Positions 15,599-25,080 of a stretch of 64,000 nt of DNA are shown here, one piece after another. Source of the DNA: an uncultured Lachnospiraceae bacterium (lineage in GTDB: Bacteria > Bacillota > Clostridia > Lachnospirales > Lachnospiraceae). The stretch lies in contig CAMXPV010000012.1 in assembly GCA_947245585.1 (NCBI GenBank), positions 1 to 64,000 on the forward strand. Reading direction: 5' to 3'. Numbering within the stretch: the stretch's first letter is position 1; the number at the start of each line of letters is the position of its first letter. The notes beneath the pieces were generated by a model. It was not told the DNA's origin and did no database searches. It worked only from the letters and a program-made list of their open reading frames with translations. Both the position numbers and the translations under genes were made by a program.

Positions 15599-16438
15599 AT
15601 GAAAAAAATAATTGTAACGGGCTGCAACGGCCAGCTTGGACATGCTGTGAACAAACAGTATGCGGGCAGTACGGAATATGAGCTGATTAATACGGACGTG
15701 GGGGAACTGGATATCACATCGGTGGATGACGTGATGAAATTTGCGCGGGATATCAGGCCCTATGCGATTATCAACTGTGCCGCTTACACGGCGGTGGAAG
15801 CCTGCGAGAAGGAGGAAGATTTGGCTTTTCGCATTAATGCCATAGGCGCGCGCAACCTGAGTATTGCGGCCAATGAGACGGGCGCGAAACTGATGCACAT
15901 TTCCACGGACTATGTGTTTGACGGAGAGGGGACGAGACCTTACAGGGAGACTGATCCGACGGGCCCGCAGGGCGCTTACGGCAGAACGAAACTGGCGGGG
16001 GAAGAGTTTGTAAAAGAGTTCAGTGACAGACATTTTATTTTGCGCACGGCATGGCTCTATGGAGAGGGAAAGAATTTTGTGCGCACCATGCTTCGGCTTT
16101 CGGAGACAAACGATAAGGTGAGAGTTGTGCGGGATCAGGTTGGTTCGCCTACCAGTGCGGCAGAACTTGCCAAAGCGATTGCCTATCTGCTTCCAACGGA
16201 GAATTATGGTCTGTTCCATGCCACCTGCGAGGGGGATTGCAGTTGGGCGCAGTTTACGGAGGAGATTTTCAGACTGGCGGGAAAGAAGACTGTGGTGGAA
16301 GCGATCACCTCAGAGGAGTATGGAGCGGCGGTAAAGAGACCTTCTTACTCCATTTTGGATAATTATATGTTCCGCATGACTTCGGATTTTCAATTTGCGG
16401 ACTGGCATGACGCAATTCGGGAATACTTAGAAGGATAG
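15599..16438 (+). CDS. rfbD: dTDP-4-dehydrorhamnose reductase
   Basis: 279-aa short-chain reductase. It reduces dTDP-4-keto-L-rhamnose to dTDP-L-rhamnose with NAD(P)H in the cytoplasm. Visible marks are the Rossmann motif TGCNGQLG at residues 7-14, [13 protein letters not shown], the catalytic STDYVFDG and YGRTKLAGE (YxxxK), and [13 protein letters not shown], all typical of RfbD/RmlD. Start chosen at MKKIIVTG with AAAGGA upstream; an ATG 54 nt earlier lacks an RBS. RfbA, RfbB and RfbC are not in the window and must be elsewhere. First gene of the large glycan locus. Confidence 0.92.
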   Translation: MKKIIVTGCNGQLGHAVNKQYAGSTEYELINTDVGELDITSVDDVMKFARDIRPYAIINCAAYTAVEACEKEEDLAFRINAIGARNLSIAANETGAKLMHISTDYVFDGEGTRPYRETDPTGPQGAYGRTKLAGEEFVKEFSDRHFILRTAWLYGEGKNFVRTMLRLSETNDKVRVVRDQVGSPTSAAELAKAIAYLLPTENYGLFHATCEGDCSWAQFTEEIFRLAGKKTVVEAITSEEYGAAVKRPSYSILDNYMFRMTSDFQFADWHDAIREYLEG

Positions 16439-16454
16439 AAAAGGAGAAAAATAC

Positions 16455-17525
16455 ATGCAGAAAATAGCGCTTATCACGGGAATTACAGGACAGGACGGTT
16501 CCTATCTGGCGGAACTTTTGCTGGAGAAAGGATATGAAGTACACGGACTGATCCGCAGACACAGCATTGCGAATACGGGAAGAATTGATCATCTGACCAA
16601 CTCTGATTACCATAAGGTAAAGTTTTTCCTGCACTATGCAGATACCACGGATTCCAGTAACCTGATGCGGCTGATTGCGGAGATCAGGCCCACGGAGGTT
16701 TACAATCTGGCGGCACAGTCCCATGTGGGTGTGTCCTTTGAAGTGCCTGAGTACACGGCGGAGGCGACGGGCGTGAGTACCTTGAAGCTTCTGGAAGCGA
16801 TCCGCGTGAACGGCGGGACATGCAGATACTATCAGGCTTCCACATCAGAGCTTTTCGGCGGGATTCCGGAGACGGCCCCCCAGAGCGAAAAGACGCCTTT
16901 TTATCCGAAGAGCCCGTATGGCGTGGCCAAATTATACTCTTATTGGATTACGGTAAATTACAGGGAATCCTATAACCTGTTTGCCTGCAATGGCATTTTG
17001 TTTAATCATGAGTCCCCCAGAAGAGGAGAGAACTTTGTGACCAGAAAGATTACCCTTGCGATCGCCAACATCGTGGCGGGTAAGCAGGAGAAGCTTTCGC
17101 TTGGCAATATGAACGCGAAGAGAGACTGGGGATTTGCGGGTGATTATGTGGAAGGCATGTGGCTGATGTTACAGCAGGACAAGCCGGACGACTATGTGCT
17201 TGCCACCAATGAGACACATACGGTCAGAGAGTTTGTAGAGGCGGCATTTGCGGAGCTTGGCGTTAAGATCCGTTGGGAGGGCAGCGGCGTAAATGAGAAG
17301 GGGTATGACGCGGAGAGCGGCCGTCTTCTGGTAGATGTGAACCCGGAATTTTACCGTCCGGCCGAGGTGGAGTTTTTGTGGGGTAACTGTGCAAAGGCGG
17401 AGAAGGAACTCGGTTGGAAGCGGAAGATCGATTTCAAGCATCTGGTGGCTATGATGATGGATGCGGATCTGAGAGAAATTGCAGGGATGAGCTGCGAGGA
17501 GTATAAAGAAAAGAAAAAGGCGTAA
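16455..17525 (+). CDS. gmd: GDP-mannose 4,6-dehydratase
   Basis: 356-aa SDR enzyme converting GDP-mannose to GDP-4-keto-6-deoxymannose, the first step of GDP-L-fucose synthesis. It has the NADP Rossmann motif [18 protein letters not shown] near the N-terminus, [14 protein letters not shown], the active-site [18 protein letters not shown] (YxxxK), and the Gmd-specific [16 protein letters not shown]. Length is typical. It lies 16 nt after rfbD with RBS AAGGAGAAAA. Its partner fcl is two genes downstream. Confidence 0.95.
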   Translation: MQKIALITGITGQDGSYLAELLLEKGYEVHGLIRRHSIANTGRIDHLTNSDYHKVKFFLHYADTTDSSNLMRLIAEIRPTEVYNLAAQSHVGVSFEVPEYTAEATGVSTLKLLEAIRVNGGTCRYYQASTSELFGGIPETAPQSEKTPFYPKSPYGVAKLYSYWITVNYRESYNLFACNGILFNHESPRRGENFVTRKITLAIANIVAGKQEKLSLGNMNAKRDWGFAGDYVEGMWLMLQQDKPDDYVLATNETHTVREFVEAAFAELGVKIRWEGSGVNEKGYDAESGRLLVDVNPEFYRPAEVEFLWGNCAKAEKELGWKRKIDFKHLVAMMMDADLREIAGMSCEEYKEKKKA

Positions 17526-17567
17526 CGAAGAGAGCGCCGGACATTTGCGAAAGCGATAAGTGACAGT

Positions 17568-19241
17568 ATGGTGTCAGTGATTTTGATTTGGGTTTATATG
17601 ATAACGACTACCTTTATAGTGGGATATGGCGTGCTGCGTTTTTTGACGCGGCATTTTCCCTATCAGGTAAAACATGCGGACGCTTATTTGGTGTGCGGGC
17701 TTGTCTGTGTCACGGTGTATGCGCAGTTTTTTAGTTTGTTTGCGGGTGTGGGACTTTGGGCGAATGTGATTCTCTGTGCCGTCTGTATTTTGATTGTGTG
17801 GTTTGAGAAAAAGACACTTTTGGAGACGGTTCGACGGTGGGTGCTTCCCGCGGGGGCGGATTTCCTGGTTATTTTTGCGGTGTTTCTGCTCTTTGCCTAT
17901 GGCGCTTCCCGGGGACAGATTCATTATGACACAGGCCTTTACCATGCCCAGAGCATTCGGTGGATTGAGGAGTATGGCGTGGTAAGAGGGCTTGGCAACC
18001 TACACTGCAGGTTGGCCTACAACAGCGCCTCTTTTGCCCTGTCTGCTCTGTACAGCATGGCTTTTCTGGGCGGGCAGTCCTATCACTGCGCAGCGGGATG
18101 GTTAGCCTTTGTACTGGCGGTGGTCTGTCTGCAGATCGGAAAATCCCTGCGGGAGGGACGGCTTCGGACGAGCGATTTTGCCAGAGTGATGTGTGTGTAT
18201 TATCTGGTGAATCTGTTTGATGAAATGATCTCTCCGGCTTCGGATTATTTCATGGTGCTTTTGGCTTTTTATATTGTGATACGCTTTCTCGATCTTCTGG
18301 AGGAAGGGGAGGCGGCAATTCTGCCCTATGGGCTCCTGTGCGTACTCGGCGTGTTTCTGATGACGGTGAAGCTTTCTGCGGCGTTGATTCTACTGCTGAC
18401 CATCTATCCTGCCGCCCGCCTTTTGCGGGAGAAAAAATGGGGCGAGACAGGCGCGTATCTGGGCATGGGGATCGTGACGGCGCTTCCCTTTTTTATCCGG
18501 AATATAGTGATTTCAGGGTGGTTGGTTTATCCTTTCACGCAGATGGATTTTTTCGATGTGGCCTGGAAAATCCCGAAAGGATTGGCGGATTATGACGCAA
18601 AAGAAATTCAGGTGTACGGAAGAGGTTACACGGATGTGCAGCAGTTTGAGCTGTCCATGCGGGAGTGGCTTCCCGGATGGTTTCGCGCACTTGCGGGAAG
18701 TGATAAACTTTTGACGTTGGCGGCCGCGGCCGCGGTTTTTGCCTTGATCGTGTATGCGGCGGGCATGGTTTTTGGATGGTGGGAAAGACGGTGGGAACTT
18801 CTGCTTGTACAGGGTACGGTGGCGGCTAGCTTCGTGTTTTGGCTGTGCACTTCGCCGCTGATTCGTTATGGCTGTGTCTGGGTGTATCTGGCTCCGGCGG
18901 TGGTGTTTGGCGGGATTCTGGAGGCCGTGCTGCATTCCGCGCGAATTGGCAGTTCGACGGTAAAGGCGGGATGGGCGGTTTCTGTGGCAGTGGTTTTGCT
19001 GCTTGCTTATAAAGGCTTTGCTCTGGGGCGGGAAACCGCAGGTTCCTTTGTGGATGATTATTGGCTTGCCCAGAAGGATTATGAAAATTATGAAACTTAT
19101 GCTTATGAGATTGAAGGCGTTACCTTCTACTGTCCGACGGAGGGCGACCGGGTGGGATATGAAGCGTTCCCGTCCTCTCCGGCCAGGGCGCAGATTGTGT
19201 TTTTGGGGGATGGACTTAAGGGGGGCTTTGTTGTAAAATAA
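17568..19241 (+). CDS. Large polytopic membrane protein, LIC_10190-like
   Basis: 557 aa with about 11-12 hydrophobic segments. The conserved loop HYDTGLYHAQSIRWIEEYGV and GLGNLHCRLAYNSASFA resemble the LIC_10190 family of membrane proteins. These accompany polysaccharide clusters and look like GT-C glycosyltransferases (acidic residue in the first outer loop). Its probable role is a polyprenol-linked sugar transferase or another step at the outer face of the membrane (inference). It sits between gmd and fcl in the same operon. The RBS is weak. Function unproven. Confidence 0.7.
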   Translation: MVSVILIWVYMITTTFIVGYGVLRFLTRHFPYQVKHADAYLVCGLVCVTVYAQFFSLFAGVGLWANVILCAVCILIVWFEKKTLLETVRRWVLPAGADFLVIFAVFLLFAYGASRGQIHYDTGLYHAQSIRWIEEYGVVRGLGNLHCRLAYNSASFALSALYSMAFLGGQSYHCAAGWLAFVLAVVCLQIGKSLREGRLRTSDFARVMCVYYLVNLFDEMISPASDYFMVLLAFYIVIRFLDLLEEGEAAILPYGLLCVLGVFLMTVKLSAALILLLTIYPAARLLREKKWGETGAYLGMGIVTALPFFIRNIVISGWLVYPFTQMDFFDVAWKIPKGLADYDAKEIQVYGRGYTDVQQFELSMREWLPGWFRALAGSDKLLTLAAAAAVFALIVYAAGMVFGWWERRWELLLVQGTVAASFVFWLCTSPLIRYGCVWVYLAPAVVFGGILEAVLHSARIGSSTVKAGWAVSVAVVLLLAYKGFALGRETAGSFVDDYWLAQKDYENYETYAYEIEGVTFYCPTEGDRVGYEAFPSSPARAQIVFLGDGLKGGFVVK

Positions 19242-19283
19242 GCGTGAAACATCGGCAAGATGACTTTGGAATGGAGATTGGAT

Positions 19284-20237
19284 ATGAATACTGGCATTGA
19301 AAAAACAGACAAAATTTATGTGGCGGGGCACAGAGGATTGGTGGGCAGCGCAATTGTGCGTTCCCTGCAGGCGAAGGGATATCAGAATATTATCGGTAAA
19401 ACGCACAAGGAGCTCGATTTGACCAATCAGCAGCAGGTTCGGGATTTTTTTGAAGTGGAGCGGCCTGATGCGGTGGTTTTGGCGGCGGCCAAGGTGGGCG
19501 GCATCAATGCGAACAATACGACACCGGCAGAGTTCGCCTATGAAAATATGCAGATTCAGTGTAACGTGATCCATTGCTGTCACGAGTATCAGGTGAAGAA
19601 ACTTTTGTTCTTGGGAAGCACTTGCATTTACCCGAGAATGGCACCCCAGCCGATTCCGGAGGATGCACTTTTGACGGGGCCTTTGGAGGAGACGAACGAG
19701 GCGTATGCCATTGCGAAAATAGCGGGACTTGAAATGTGCAAGTTTTATAAGCGGCAGTACGGGGATGACTTTATCAGCTGTATGCCGACGAATTTATACG
19801 GCCCTTACGACAATTATGATCTGGAGGGCTCCCATGTGATGCCGGCTATGATCCGCAAATTCCATGAGGCGAAAGTAAACGGTGAGCCTTTTGTGACGCT
19901 GTGGGGGACGGGTACGCCGCTTCGGGAGTTTCTGTATGTGGACGACATGGCGGATGCCTGTGTCTTCCTGCTTGAAAACTATAGTGGGGAACAGCATGTC
20001 AACATCGGCACGGGCAAAGAGGTTACGATCAGGGAGTTGGCTGAGACGGTGAAAAAAACCGTGGGATATACAGGACAGATCGTCTGGGATCAGACCATGC
20101 CTGACGGCACGCCGCGAAAGCTGACGGATGTGACGAAACTGCATGATCTCGGTTGGACACATAAGGTGGAGCTTGAGGAGGGCGTAGAGCTTGCCTATAA
20201 CTGGTTTCAGGAAAATGTTAAGGAGGCACGGCTATAA
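19284..20237 (+). CDS. fcl: GDP-L-fucose synthase
   Basis: 317-aa epimerase/reductase producing GDP-L-fucose from GDP-4-keto-6-deoxymannose. Motifs: NADP-binding [37 protein letters not shown], catalytic [11 protein letters not shown] (YxxxK), [10 protein letters not shown], and [17 protein letters not shown]. All are diagnostic of Fcl/WcaG. Start at 19284 because GGAG lies 7-8 nt upstream; an ATG 8 codons earlier is less well placed. With gmd it gives a complete GDP-fucose branch. Last gene of this first glycan operon. Confidence 0.94.
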   Translation: MNTGIEKTDKIYVAGHRGLVGSAIVRSLQAKGYQNIIGKTHKELDLTNQQQVRDFFEVERPDAVVLAAAKVGGINANNTTPAEFAYENMQIQCNVIHCCHEYQVKKLLFLGSTCIYPRMAPQPIPEDALLTGPLEETNEAYAIAKIAGLEMCKFYKRQYGDDFISCMPTNLYGPYDNYDLEGSHVMPAMIRKFHEAKVNGEPFVTLWGTGTPLREFLYVDDMADACVFLLENYSGEQHVNIGTGKEVTIRELAETVKKTVGYTGQIVWDQTMPDGTPRKLTDVTKLHDLGWTHKVELEEGVELAYNWFQENVKEARL

Positions 20238-20285
20238 AAATATTACTGAAAAATAGAATTATATTTTCCGTGCGATAACTTAACA

Positions 20286-20314
20286 TTTACAGTCCAATGC
20301 ATATTTGATATTAT
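20286..20314 (+). promoter_or_regulatory. Promoter of the Spo0A-C regulator gene
   Basis: -35 TTTACA (20286-20291), 17-nt spacer, -10 TATTAT (20309-20314); each hexamer is one base off consensus. Predicted start is near 20321. Confidence 0.7.
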
Positions 20315-20320
20315 GTCGAA
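20314..20320 (+). promoter_or_regulatory. Perfect 0A box overlapping the -10 end
   Basis: TGTCGAA, the core Spo0A-binding box, occupies 20314-20320, between the -10 and the predicted start. A weaker inverted copy (TTTTGTCGGGA on the minus strand, about 20346-20356) lies 30 bp further. Binding here would repress, consistent with autoregulation by the Spo0A-C protein encoded next or by Spo0A itself (inference). Confidence 0.55.
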
Positions 20321-20381
20321 TGGAACGATAAACTACAAATATCGTCCCGACAAAATAATATATGCAAAGGAGTAAAGGGGA

Positions 20382-20762
20382 ATGGCAGAACAGACTATGC
20401 TTAGCCGGAGGGATCTTGAGAAGACGATATCCGACTTTATGTTGGAACTGGGCATACCGGCGCATCTGCGGGGGTACCAGTTCTTGCGCAGTGCCGTGGA
20501 AATGTGTGTGGAGGACATGGAGCTGGTGGGAAGCGTCACAAAGCTTCTCTATCCGGATCTGGCGAAGTTATACCAAACCACGGACACGAAAATTGAGCGG
20601 GCAATCCGCAATGCGATCGAGGTATCATGGGAGAGAGGAAACTGCGAACTGTTTGAGGAGCTGTTCGGTTACTGTAACAGCCCGGAGTACACAAGACCGA
20701 CGAACAGTGAATATATCGCAGTCGTTGCGGATCACATACGTTTGAAAAATGATTTGATATAG
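20382..20762 (+). CDS. Stand-alone Spo0A C-terminal DNA-binding domain protein
   Basis: 126 aa consisting almost entirely of the Spo0A effector domain. It has the helices LGIPAHLRGYQFLRSAVEMC, the HTH region around LLYPDLAKLYQTTDTKIERA, the recognition-helix signature IERAIRNAIEVSW, the FGYCNSP turn and the terminal PTNSEYIAVVADHIRL. No receiver domain precedes it, so it cannot be controlled by aspartate phosphorylation and would bind 0A-like boxes constitutively. It has its own promoter with an overlapping 0A box and is closed by a strong terminator, isolated between two glycan operons. The RBS is AAAGGAG. A glycan-locus regulator is the simplest reading. Confidence 0.88.
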   Translation: MAEQTMLSRRDLEKTISDFMLELGIPAHLRGYQFLRSAVEMCVEDMELVGSVTKLLYPDLAKLYQTTDTKIERAIRNAIEVSWERGNCELFEELFGYCNSPEYTRPTNSEYIAVVADHIRLKNDLI

Positions 20763-20767
20763 GGCAG

Positions 20768-20799
20768 AAAGGGAAGAGATATGTCTCTTCCCTTTTTTC
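20768..20799 (+). terminator. Strong Rho-independent terminator
   Basis: Near-perfect stem AAGGGAAGAGA / TCTCTTCCCTT with loop TATG, then TTTT. It follows the Spo0A-C gene by a few bases and insulates it from the next operon. Confidence 0.92.
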
Positions 20800-20826
20800 T
20801 TAAGGCTTTTCTACTTGGGGCAAATG

Positions 20827-20835
20827 TGATACAAT
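20827..20835 (+). promoter_or_regulatory. Extended -10 promoter of the main glycan operon
   Basis: TG at 20827-20828, then one base, then TACAAT (20830-20835). No convincing -35 is seen; an extended -10 type is likely. It lies about 30 nt before the first glycosyltransferase start. Confidence 0.5.
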
Positions 20836-20866
20836 AAAAATACCTATGTTTGATATGGAGGTTATC

Positions 20867-21817
20867 ATGAAATTGTTGAGCGTCATTGTGCCCTGTTTTA
20901 ATGAAGAAGAGAATATCAGGGACTTTTATGATGAGTTGTGTAAAAATACTGATTTCTTTCGCGAAAAACAGATAGAATTGGAACTGATATATGTGGATGA
21001 CGGCTCGAAAGACAAAACGGTTGCAGAGGTAAAAAAGCTCCATGAGGAGGACGCAAGGGTACGGCTTGTCTCCTTTTCCCGCAATTTTGGCAAGGAGGCG
21101 GCGATTTATGCCGGTTTACAAAAGTGCAGAGGTGATCTGGCCGTGTTGATGGATGCAGATTTGCAGGATCCGCCGTCGCTTTTGCCGGAGATGTACGGCT
21201 ATATCGAACAGGGTTACGACTCGGTGGCGACCAGACGTGTGACGAGGAAAGGTGAGCCGCTGATTCGTTCCTTTTTTGCCAGAATGTTTTATCGTCTGAT
21301 GAACACCATTTCCAAGACGGAAATCGTGGACGGTGCCAGGGATTACAGGTTGATGACAAGACCGGTGGTAGATGCCATTTTATCTATGTCGGAGTATAAC
21401 CGCTTTACCAAGGGCATCTTTGGCTGGGTCGGATTTGAGACGAAGTGGTTGGAGTATGAGAATGTGGAGCGCAGGAAGGGAGAGACGAAGTGGTCATTTT
21501 GGAAGCTTTTTCTCTACTCTCTGGAGGGGATCATCGCATTTTCCACAGCGCCGCTTACGATCGCTTCCGTGATGGGTGTGCTTTTTTGTCTGGTTGCCTT
21601 CGGCATTATTATTGTGACGATTGTAAGAAAGCTTTTGTTTGGCGATCCGACTTCGGGCTGGCCTTCTTTGGTCTGCATTATTATGATGGTCAGCGGGGTG
21701 CAGTTGTTTTGTCTGGGCATACTCGGGCAATACTTATCTAAAACCTATATGGAAGTCAAGAGAAGACCGATTTATCTGGTCAAAGAAGAGATTGAGGGAC
21801 AGAGTGTTGCAGAATAA
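20867..21817 (+). CDS. GT2 polyprenyl-phosphate glycosyltransferase, GtrB-like
   Basis: 316 aa. The N-terminal GT-A domain has LLSVIVPCFNEEENI, VDDGSKDKT and the DXD-type LMDADLQDPP. NFGKEAAIYAGL and DGARDYRLM are typical of the DPM1/GtrB/YkoT branch. Two C-terminal membrane segments (~230-295) are followed by KTYMEVKRRPIYLVKEE, as in GtrB. It should transfer a sugar from its nucleotide to undecaprenyl phosphate at the inner face. Start at MKLLSVI because GGAGG is 5 nt upstream. First gene of the long operon; a similar gene is present at 57.5 kb. Confidence 0.88.
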   Translation: MKLLSVIVPCFNEEENIRDFYDELCKNTDFFREKQIELELIYVDDGSKDKTVAEVKKLHEEDARVRLVSFSRNFGKEAAIYAGLQKCRGDLAVLMDADLQDPPSLLPEMYGYIEQGYDSVATRRVTRKGEPLIRSFFARMFYRLMNTISKTEIVDGARDYRLMTRPVVDAILSMSEYNRFTKGIFGWVGFETKWLEYENVERRKGETKWSFWKLFLYSLEGIIAFSTAPLTIASVMGVLFCLVAFGIIIVTIVRKLLFGDPTSGWPSLVCIIMMVSGVQLFCLGILGQYLSKTYMEVKRRPIYLVKEEIEGQSVAE

Positions 21818-22640
21818 AGTGAGGGGGCTTGTCAGCATTATTGTGCCGGTATACCGGGCGCAGGCCTACATCGCAGAGACAATCAAAATGGCGCTTGCAC
21901 AGTCTTACAAAAAGTGGGAACTTTTATTGATAGACGACTGTTCCGATGATGAAAGCGCTGATGAGGTGAGACGGGCGCTTTGTGCTTGTACGTGCACGCC
22001 GGCGGAACATACGCTTGAAAATGTGGATTCCATAGAGGCGTATCAATGCGGCGGGGGCCAGAAGATTTGGCTCATCTGTAAAAATAAAAATGAGGGCGCA
22101 GCAAAGGCGCGCAATACCGGACTGGCATTTGCGAGAGGACAGTATATTGCTTTTTTAGACGCGGATGATGTCTGGCTTCCCGACAAACTCACAAAGCAGC
22201 TTGCCTTTATGGAAAAGAGGAGAACGGGGTTTGTGTTCTCTGCCTATGAATTCGGTGACGAGGCGGCCAAACCTACAGGGAAGGTGGTGCATGTGCCGGA
22301 AACATTGACTTACAGGGGCGCCCTGTCGCGGACGGTGATCTTTACCACCACCGTTGTGCTTAACAGGGATGTTGTACCGGATGAACTGATACGGATGCCA
22401 TTTGTGGAGAGTGAAGACACGGCGACATGGTGGCAGATTTTACGGGCAGGGTATGTCGCCCGCGGTTTGGATGAAGTGCTTGCAATTTACAGAAGACCTC
22501 CGAAATCTCTGTCTTCCAATAAACTGAAAGCGGTGAAACGGATCTGGAATCTGTACCGCAGGCAGGAGAGGCTCACTGTTTTATCTAGCGCATACTATTT
22601 TGTGTTTTGGGCTTACAGGGCGACGATGAGGCGGATATAA
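21807..22640 (+). CDS. Glycosyltransferase family 2
   Basis: About 277 aa. GT-A fold: LVSIIVPVYRAQAYIAETIK, LIDDCSDDESADE, NEGAAKARNTGLAFARGQYI and FLDADDVWLPDKL (DXD). A TGG-rich acceptor loop (ESEDTATWWQILRAGY) follows. Start is uncertain: TTG 21807 lies 7 nt after GAGGGA, while TTG 21792 would overlap the previous gene more. A 15-residue insertion with CACTCTPAEH between strand 2 and the DXD region is unusual. Adds one sugar of the repeat unit; donor unknown. Confidence 0.83.
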   Translation: MQNKVRGLVSIIVPVYRAQAYIAETIKMALAQSYKKWELLLIDDCSDDESADEVRRALCACTCTPAEHTLENVDSIEAYQCGGGQKIWLICKNKNEGAAKARNTGLAFARGQYIAFLDADDVWLPDKLTKQLAFMEKRRTGFVFSAYEFGDEAAKPTGKVVHVPETLTYRGALSRTVIFTTTVVLNRDVVPDELIRMPFVESEDTATWWQILRAGYVARGLDEVLAIYRRPPKSLSSNKLKAVKRIWNLYRRQERLTVLSSAYYFVFWAYRATMRRI

Positions 22641-22644
22641 AACT

Positions 22645-24063
22645 ATGAAGAAAATGGAAACCATAAAAAGACTGATTATCTTGCAGCTCTCTTTTATCGG
22701 GCTGATTTTTCAGACGGCAGTCTATGCCTATTTCTGGTTGGAGGCGTACTATCCGTTTTTGAGTATGCACAGAAGATTTCGTTTTTACTTTAAAGGCCAT
22801 GTGCTGATTCTTGCGATCTATTTTGTGCTGTTGTTTTTCTTTGCGAATACATACGGTGCGCTGAAGATCGGATATCTGAAAGCCGCGGATGTGTTTATCT
22901 CGCAAATTTTTTCCCTGCTCATTGTTAATGTGATTTCTTATTTCCAGATTTCCCTGATGGCAAACTGGGTTGTGGATGTGCGGCCCATTGTGTGGACGAT
23001 GTTATTGCAGACGGCTTTCGCCGGCTTTTGGGTCTTTGTCTGCAATCTCTGCTATTACAAGGCGTTTCCGCCCAGGGAAATATTGATTGTCCACGGGGAG
23101 AGGCCTGTTGACGACATGGTGGCGAAATTTGAGACGCGAAAAGACAAATATAAAATCAAAAAATGTATCAATATTGCCGAGGGCATGGAAACGGTTAAGC
23201 AGGAGATTCAAAATGGTTACGGCGCAGTGGCATTGTGGGATATTTCCGCCATGGACAGGAATGCGCTGCTAAAATACTGCTACAGCGTATCCATGCGGGT
23301 ATATACGATGCCTAAAATTTCAGACGTGCTCCTTCGGGGCGCGGATCAACTGCATTTGTTTGATACGCCTCTTTATCTGACAAGGGAATACTCCCTCAAG
23401 GTGGGACAGCGGGTGGCAAAACGCGTGATTGATCTGGTCTGCGCCTTGCTTTTGTTGGTGATTGCCTCGCCGTTTATGCTTGTGACGGCGGTTTTGATTA
23501 AGCTCTATGACGGCGGGCCGGTGCTCTATAAACAGATTCGCTGCACCCGTGACAGAAAAGAGTTTTCTATTCTGAAATTCAGAAGTATGCGTGTGGATGC
23601 GGAGAAGGACGGCGTGGCAAGGCTGGCGTCGAAAAACGATTCCCGCATCACGCCGGTGGGGAGGTTTATCCGGGCGACCAGAATCGATGAGCTGCCGCAG
23701 TTATTTAATATCCTAAAAGGCGAGATGTCCTTTATCGGGCCAAGACCTGAGAGACCGGAGATTATCGATCAGTACATGAAGGACATGCCGGAATTTGCCT
23801 TTCGCATGAAGGTGAAGGCGGGACTTGCGGGGTATGCCCAGGTTTATGGGAAGTACAATACCACGCCTTATGATAAGTTGAAACTGGATTTGACATATAT
23901 TGAGCAGTATTCCGTGTGGCTGGATATCAAGTTGATGCTGCTTACTCTGAAGATTTTGATTAAGCCTGAGAGTACGGAGGGTGTGGAGCAGAACCAGACC
24001 ACGGCAATGAAACAAGCACAGGGAAACGGACAGGAGAGGCTGCAGAATGATGAATCGCTATAG
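22645..24063 (+). CDS. Polyprenyl-phosphate sugar-1-phosphate transferase
   Basis: 472 aa, the likely initiating enzyme of glycan repeat-unit assembly. N-terminal ~130 residues contain 4 membrane segments, followed by a CoA-binding-like domain. One more hydrophobic helix then leads into the bacterial sugar transferase domain (PF02397): KRVIDLVCALLLLVIASPFM, KQIRCTRDRKEFSILKFRSM, RIDELPQLFNILKGEMSFIG with PRPERPE, and KAGLAGYAQVYGKYN. It transfers a sugar-1-phosphate to undecaprenyl phosphate. A polar tail (VEQNQTTAMKQAQGNGQ) overlaps the next start by 17 nt. Sugar specificity cannot be read. Confidence 0.9.
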   Translation: MKKMETIKRLIILQLSFIGLIFQTAVYAYFWLEAYYPFLSMHRRFRFYFKGHVLILAIYFVLLFFFANTYGALKIGYLKAADVFISQIFSLLIVNVISYFQISLMANWVVDVRPIVWTMLLQTAFAGFWVFVCNLCYYKAFPPREILIVHGERPVDDMVAKFETRKDKYKIKKCINIAEGMETVKQEIQNGYGAVALWDISAMDRNALLKYCYSVSMRVYTMPKISDVLLRGADQLHLFDTPLYLTREYSLKVGQRVAKRVIDLVCALLLLVIASPFMLVTAVLIKLYDGGPVLYKQIRCTRDRKEFSILKFRSMRVDAEKDGVARLASKNDSRITPVGRFIRATRIDELPQLFNILKGEMSFIGPRPERPEIIDQYMKDMPEFAFRMKVKAGLAGYAQVYGKYNTTPYDKLKLDLTYIEQYSVWLDIKLMLLTLKILIKPESTEGVEQNQTTAMKQAQGNGQERLQNDESL

Positions 24064-25057
24064 ATATCCGGATGATGGAGTGGATATGAAAAAATATATA
24101 TTACGCCTGTTGAGGCGGCTGCCGGTATTGTTGGGAGCGGTCATTGGCGGCGCGCTGCTTGGCGCAGTTATTTACACGATTGTGCGCACGGTGCCGGAGC
24201 GGGAGTATCAGGCTTTTGCAAAGATACAGCTTGATTTTGCGGCGGATGAGACGGGGGAGGCCTATCAGGCTTACAATGGTTACACATGGAACGACCTGAT
24301 GGCAGCGGACCCGATCATGAACCTGACGCTTAAAAACCTTTCTGCGGATTATGGCAGAGAAGAGGTGGCCGCGTCTGTGCGGGCGGAAATTCTGTCGGAT
24401 ATCCGCATTCTCACGCTGACGGTCACAACAGATTCGGCGGCCCGCACGGATGAGATTCTGGGCGCGGCGGTGCAGGCCCTTGAAACTTACGGCACACAGG
24501 CCAAGGAATTTTTGGCGATCACCGGGATTCAGACCACACAGGCGAAACTGGTGGTGGCGGACAGCCGGATGGCGCAGGCGGTGTTTGTTGGCGCTGTACT
24601 TGGTTTGTTGGTGAGCCTTTTCGGCATTTCCTTTTATTATATGATGGATAATCGGATTGTGGTGCCGGGAGATATCGACGAAACGGTGGGTGTGCCCTTT
24701 CTTGGTTATCAGTTTGAGGGGGATGGCCCGGCGATGTTACAAAAGGACTATGAGAATAATATTTCTTATCTCTGGGAAAGAAGACAAAAAGGCGGCGAGC
24801 TGTATTTCTATGAGGTGCGTCAGGGAGAGAGGCCGACGCAGGAAGAATTTCGGAAAATGCGGAAGGCGGAATGGGTGATCCTCTCCCTGCCTTTTAACGG
24901 TGTACAGAAGACTTATGCGACCTATGTCAGAGAACTTTTGAAAGCCCAGCAATGCAATGTGCGGGGGGCGGCGATCCGGCAGGCGGATGTGAAGTTTTTG
25001 CGCTGCTATTATGGCAGAGGAATTTTTGGCGGGAAAAAGGACGATACAAAGATCTGA
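24047..25057 (+). CDS. Wzz/YveK-like chain-length protein
   Basis: 336 aa. A membrane segment lies at about residues 27-49 (VLLGAVIGGALLGAVIYTIV), then an outer domain, and a second membrane segment at about 185-207. This is the two-helix plan of Wzz/YveK polysaccharide co-polymerases. The cytoplasmic part (~210-336) resembles a degenerate BY-kinase-like extension: VPFLGYQFEGDG and VILSLPFNGVQKTYATYVRE, with no Walker A motif. It probably sets chain length or assists export. The outer domain (~130 aa) is short for the family. An alternative start at MKKYILR (24086) also has a GGAG upstream. Confidence 0.75.
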   Translation: MMNRYRYPDDGVDMKKYILRLLRRLPVLLGAVIGGALLGAVIYTIVRTVPEREYQAFAKIQLDFAADETGEAYQAYNGYTWNDLMAADPIMNLTLKNLSADYGREEVAASVRAEILSDIRILTLTVTTDSAARTDEILGAAVQALETYGTQAKEFLAITGIQTTQAKLVVADSRMAQAVFVGAVLGLLVSLFGISFYYMMDNRIVVPGDIDETVGVPFLGYQFEGDGPAMLQKDYENNISYLWERRQKGGELYFYEVRQGERPTQEEFRKMRKAEWVILSLPFNGVQKTYATYVRELLKAQQCNVRGAAIRQADVKFLRCYYGRGIFGGKKDDTKI

Positions 25058-25080
25058 CAGGGAAAGAGATTGGGTGCGTC

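Noticed and set aside
18513-19583. Minus-strand 356-codon frame across the membrane protein and fcl
   Set aside because: It spans two genuine genes and their gap, has shadow-like composition and no RBS.
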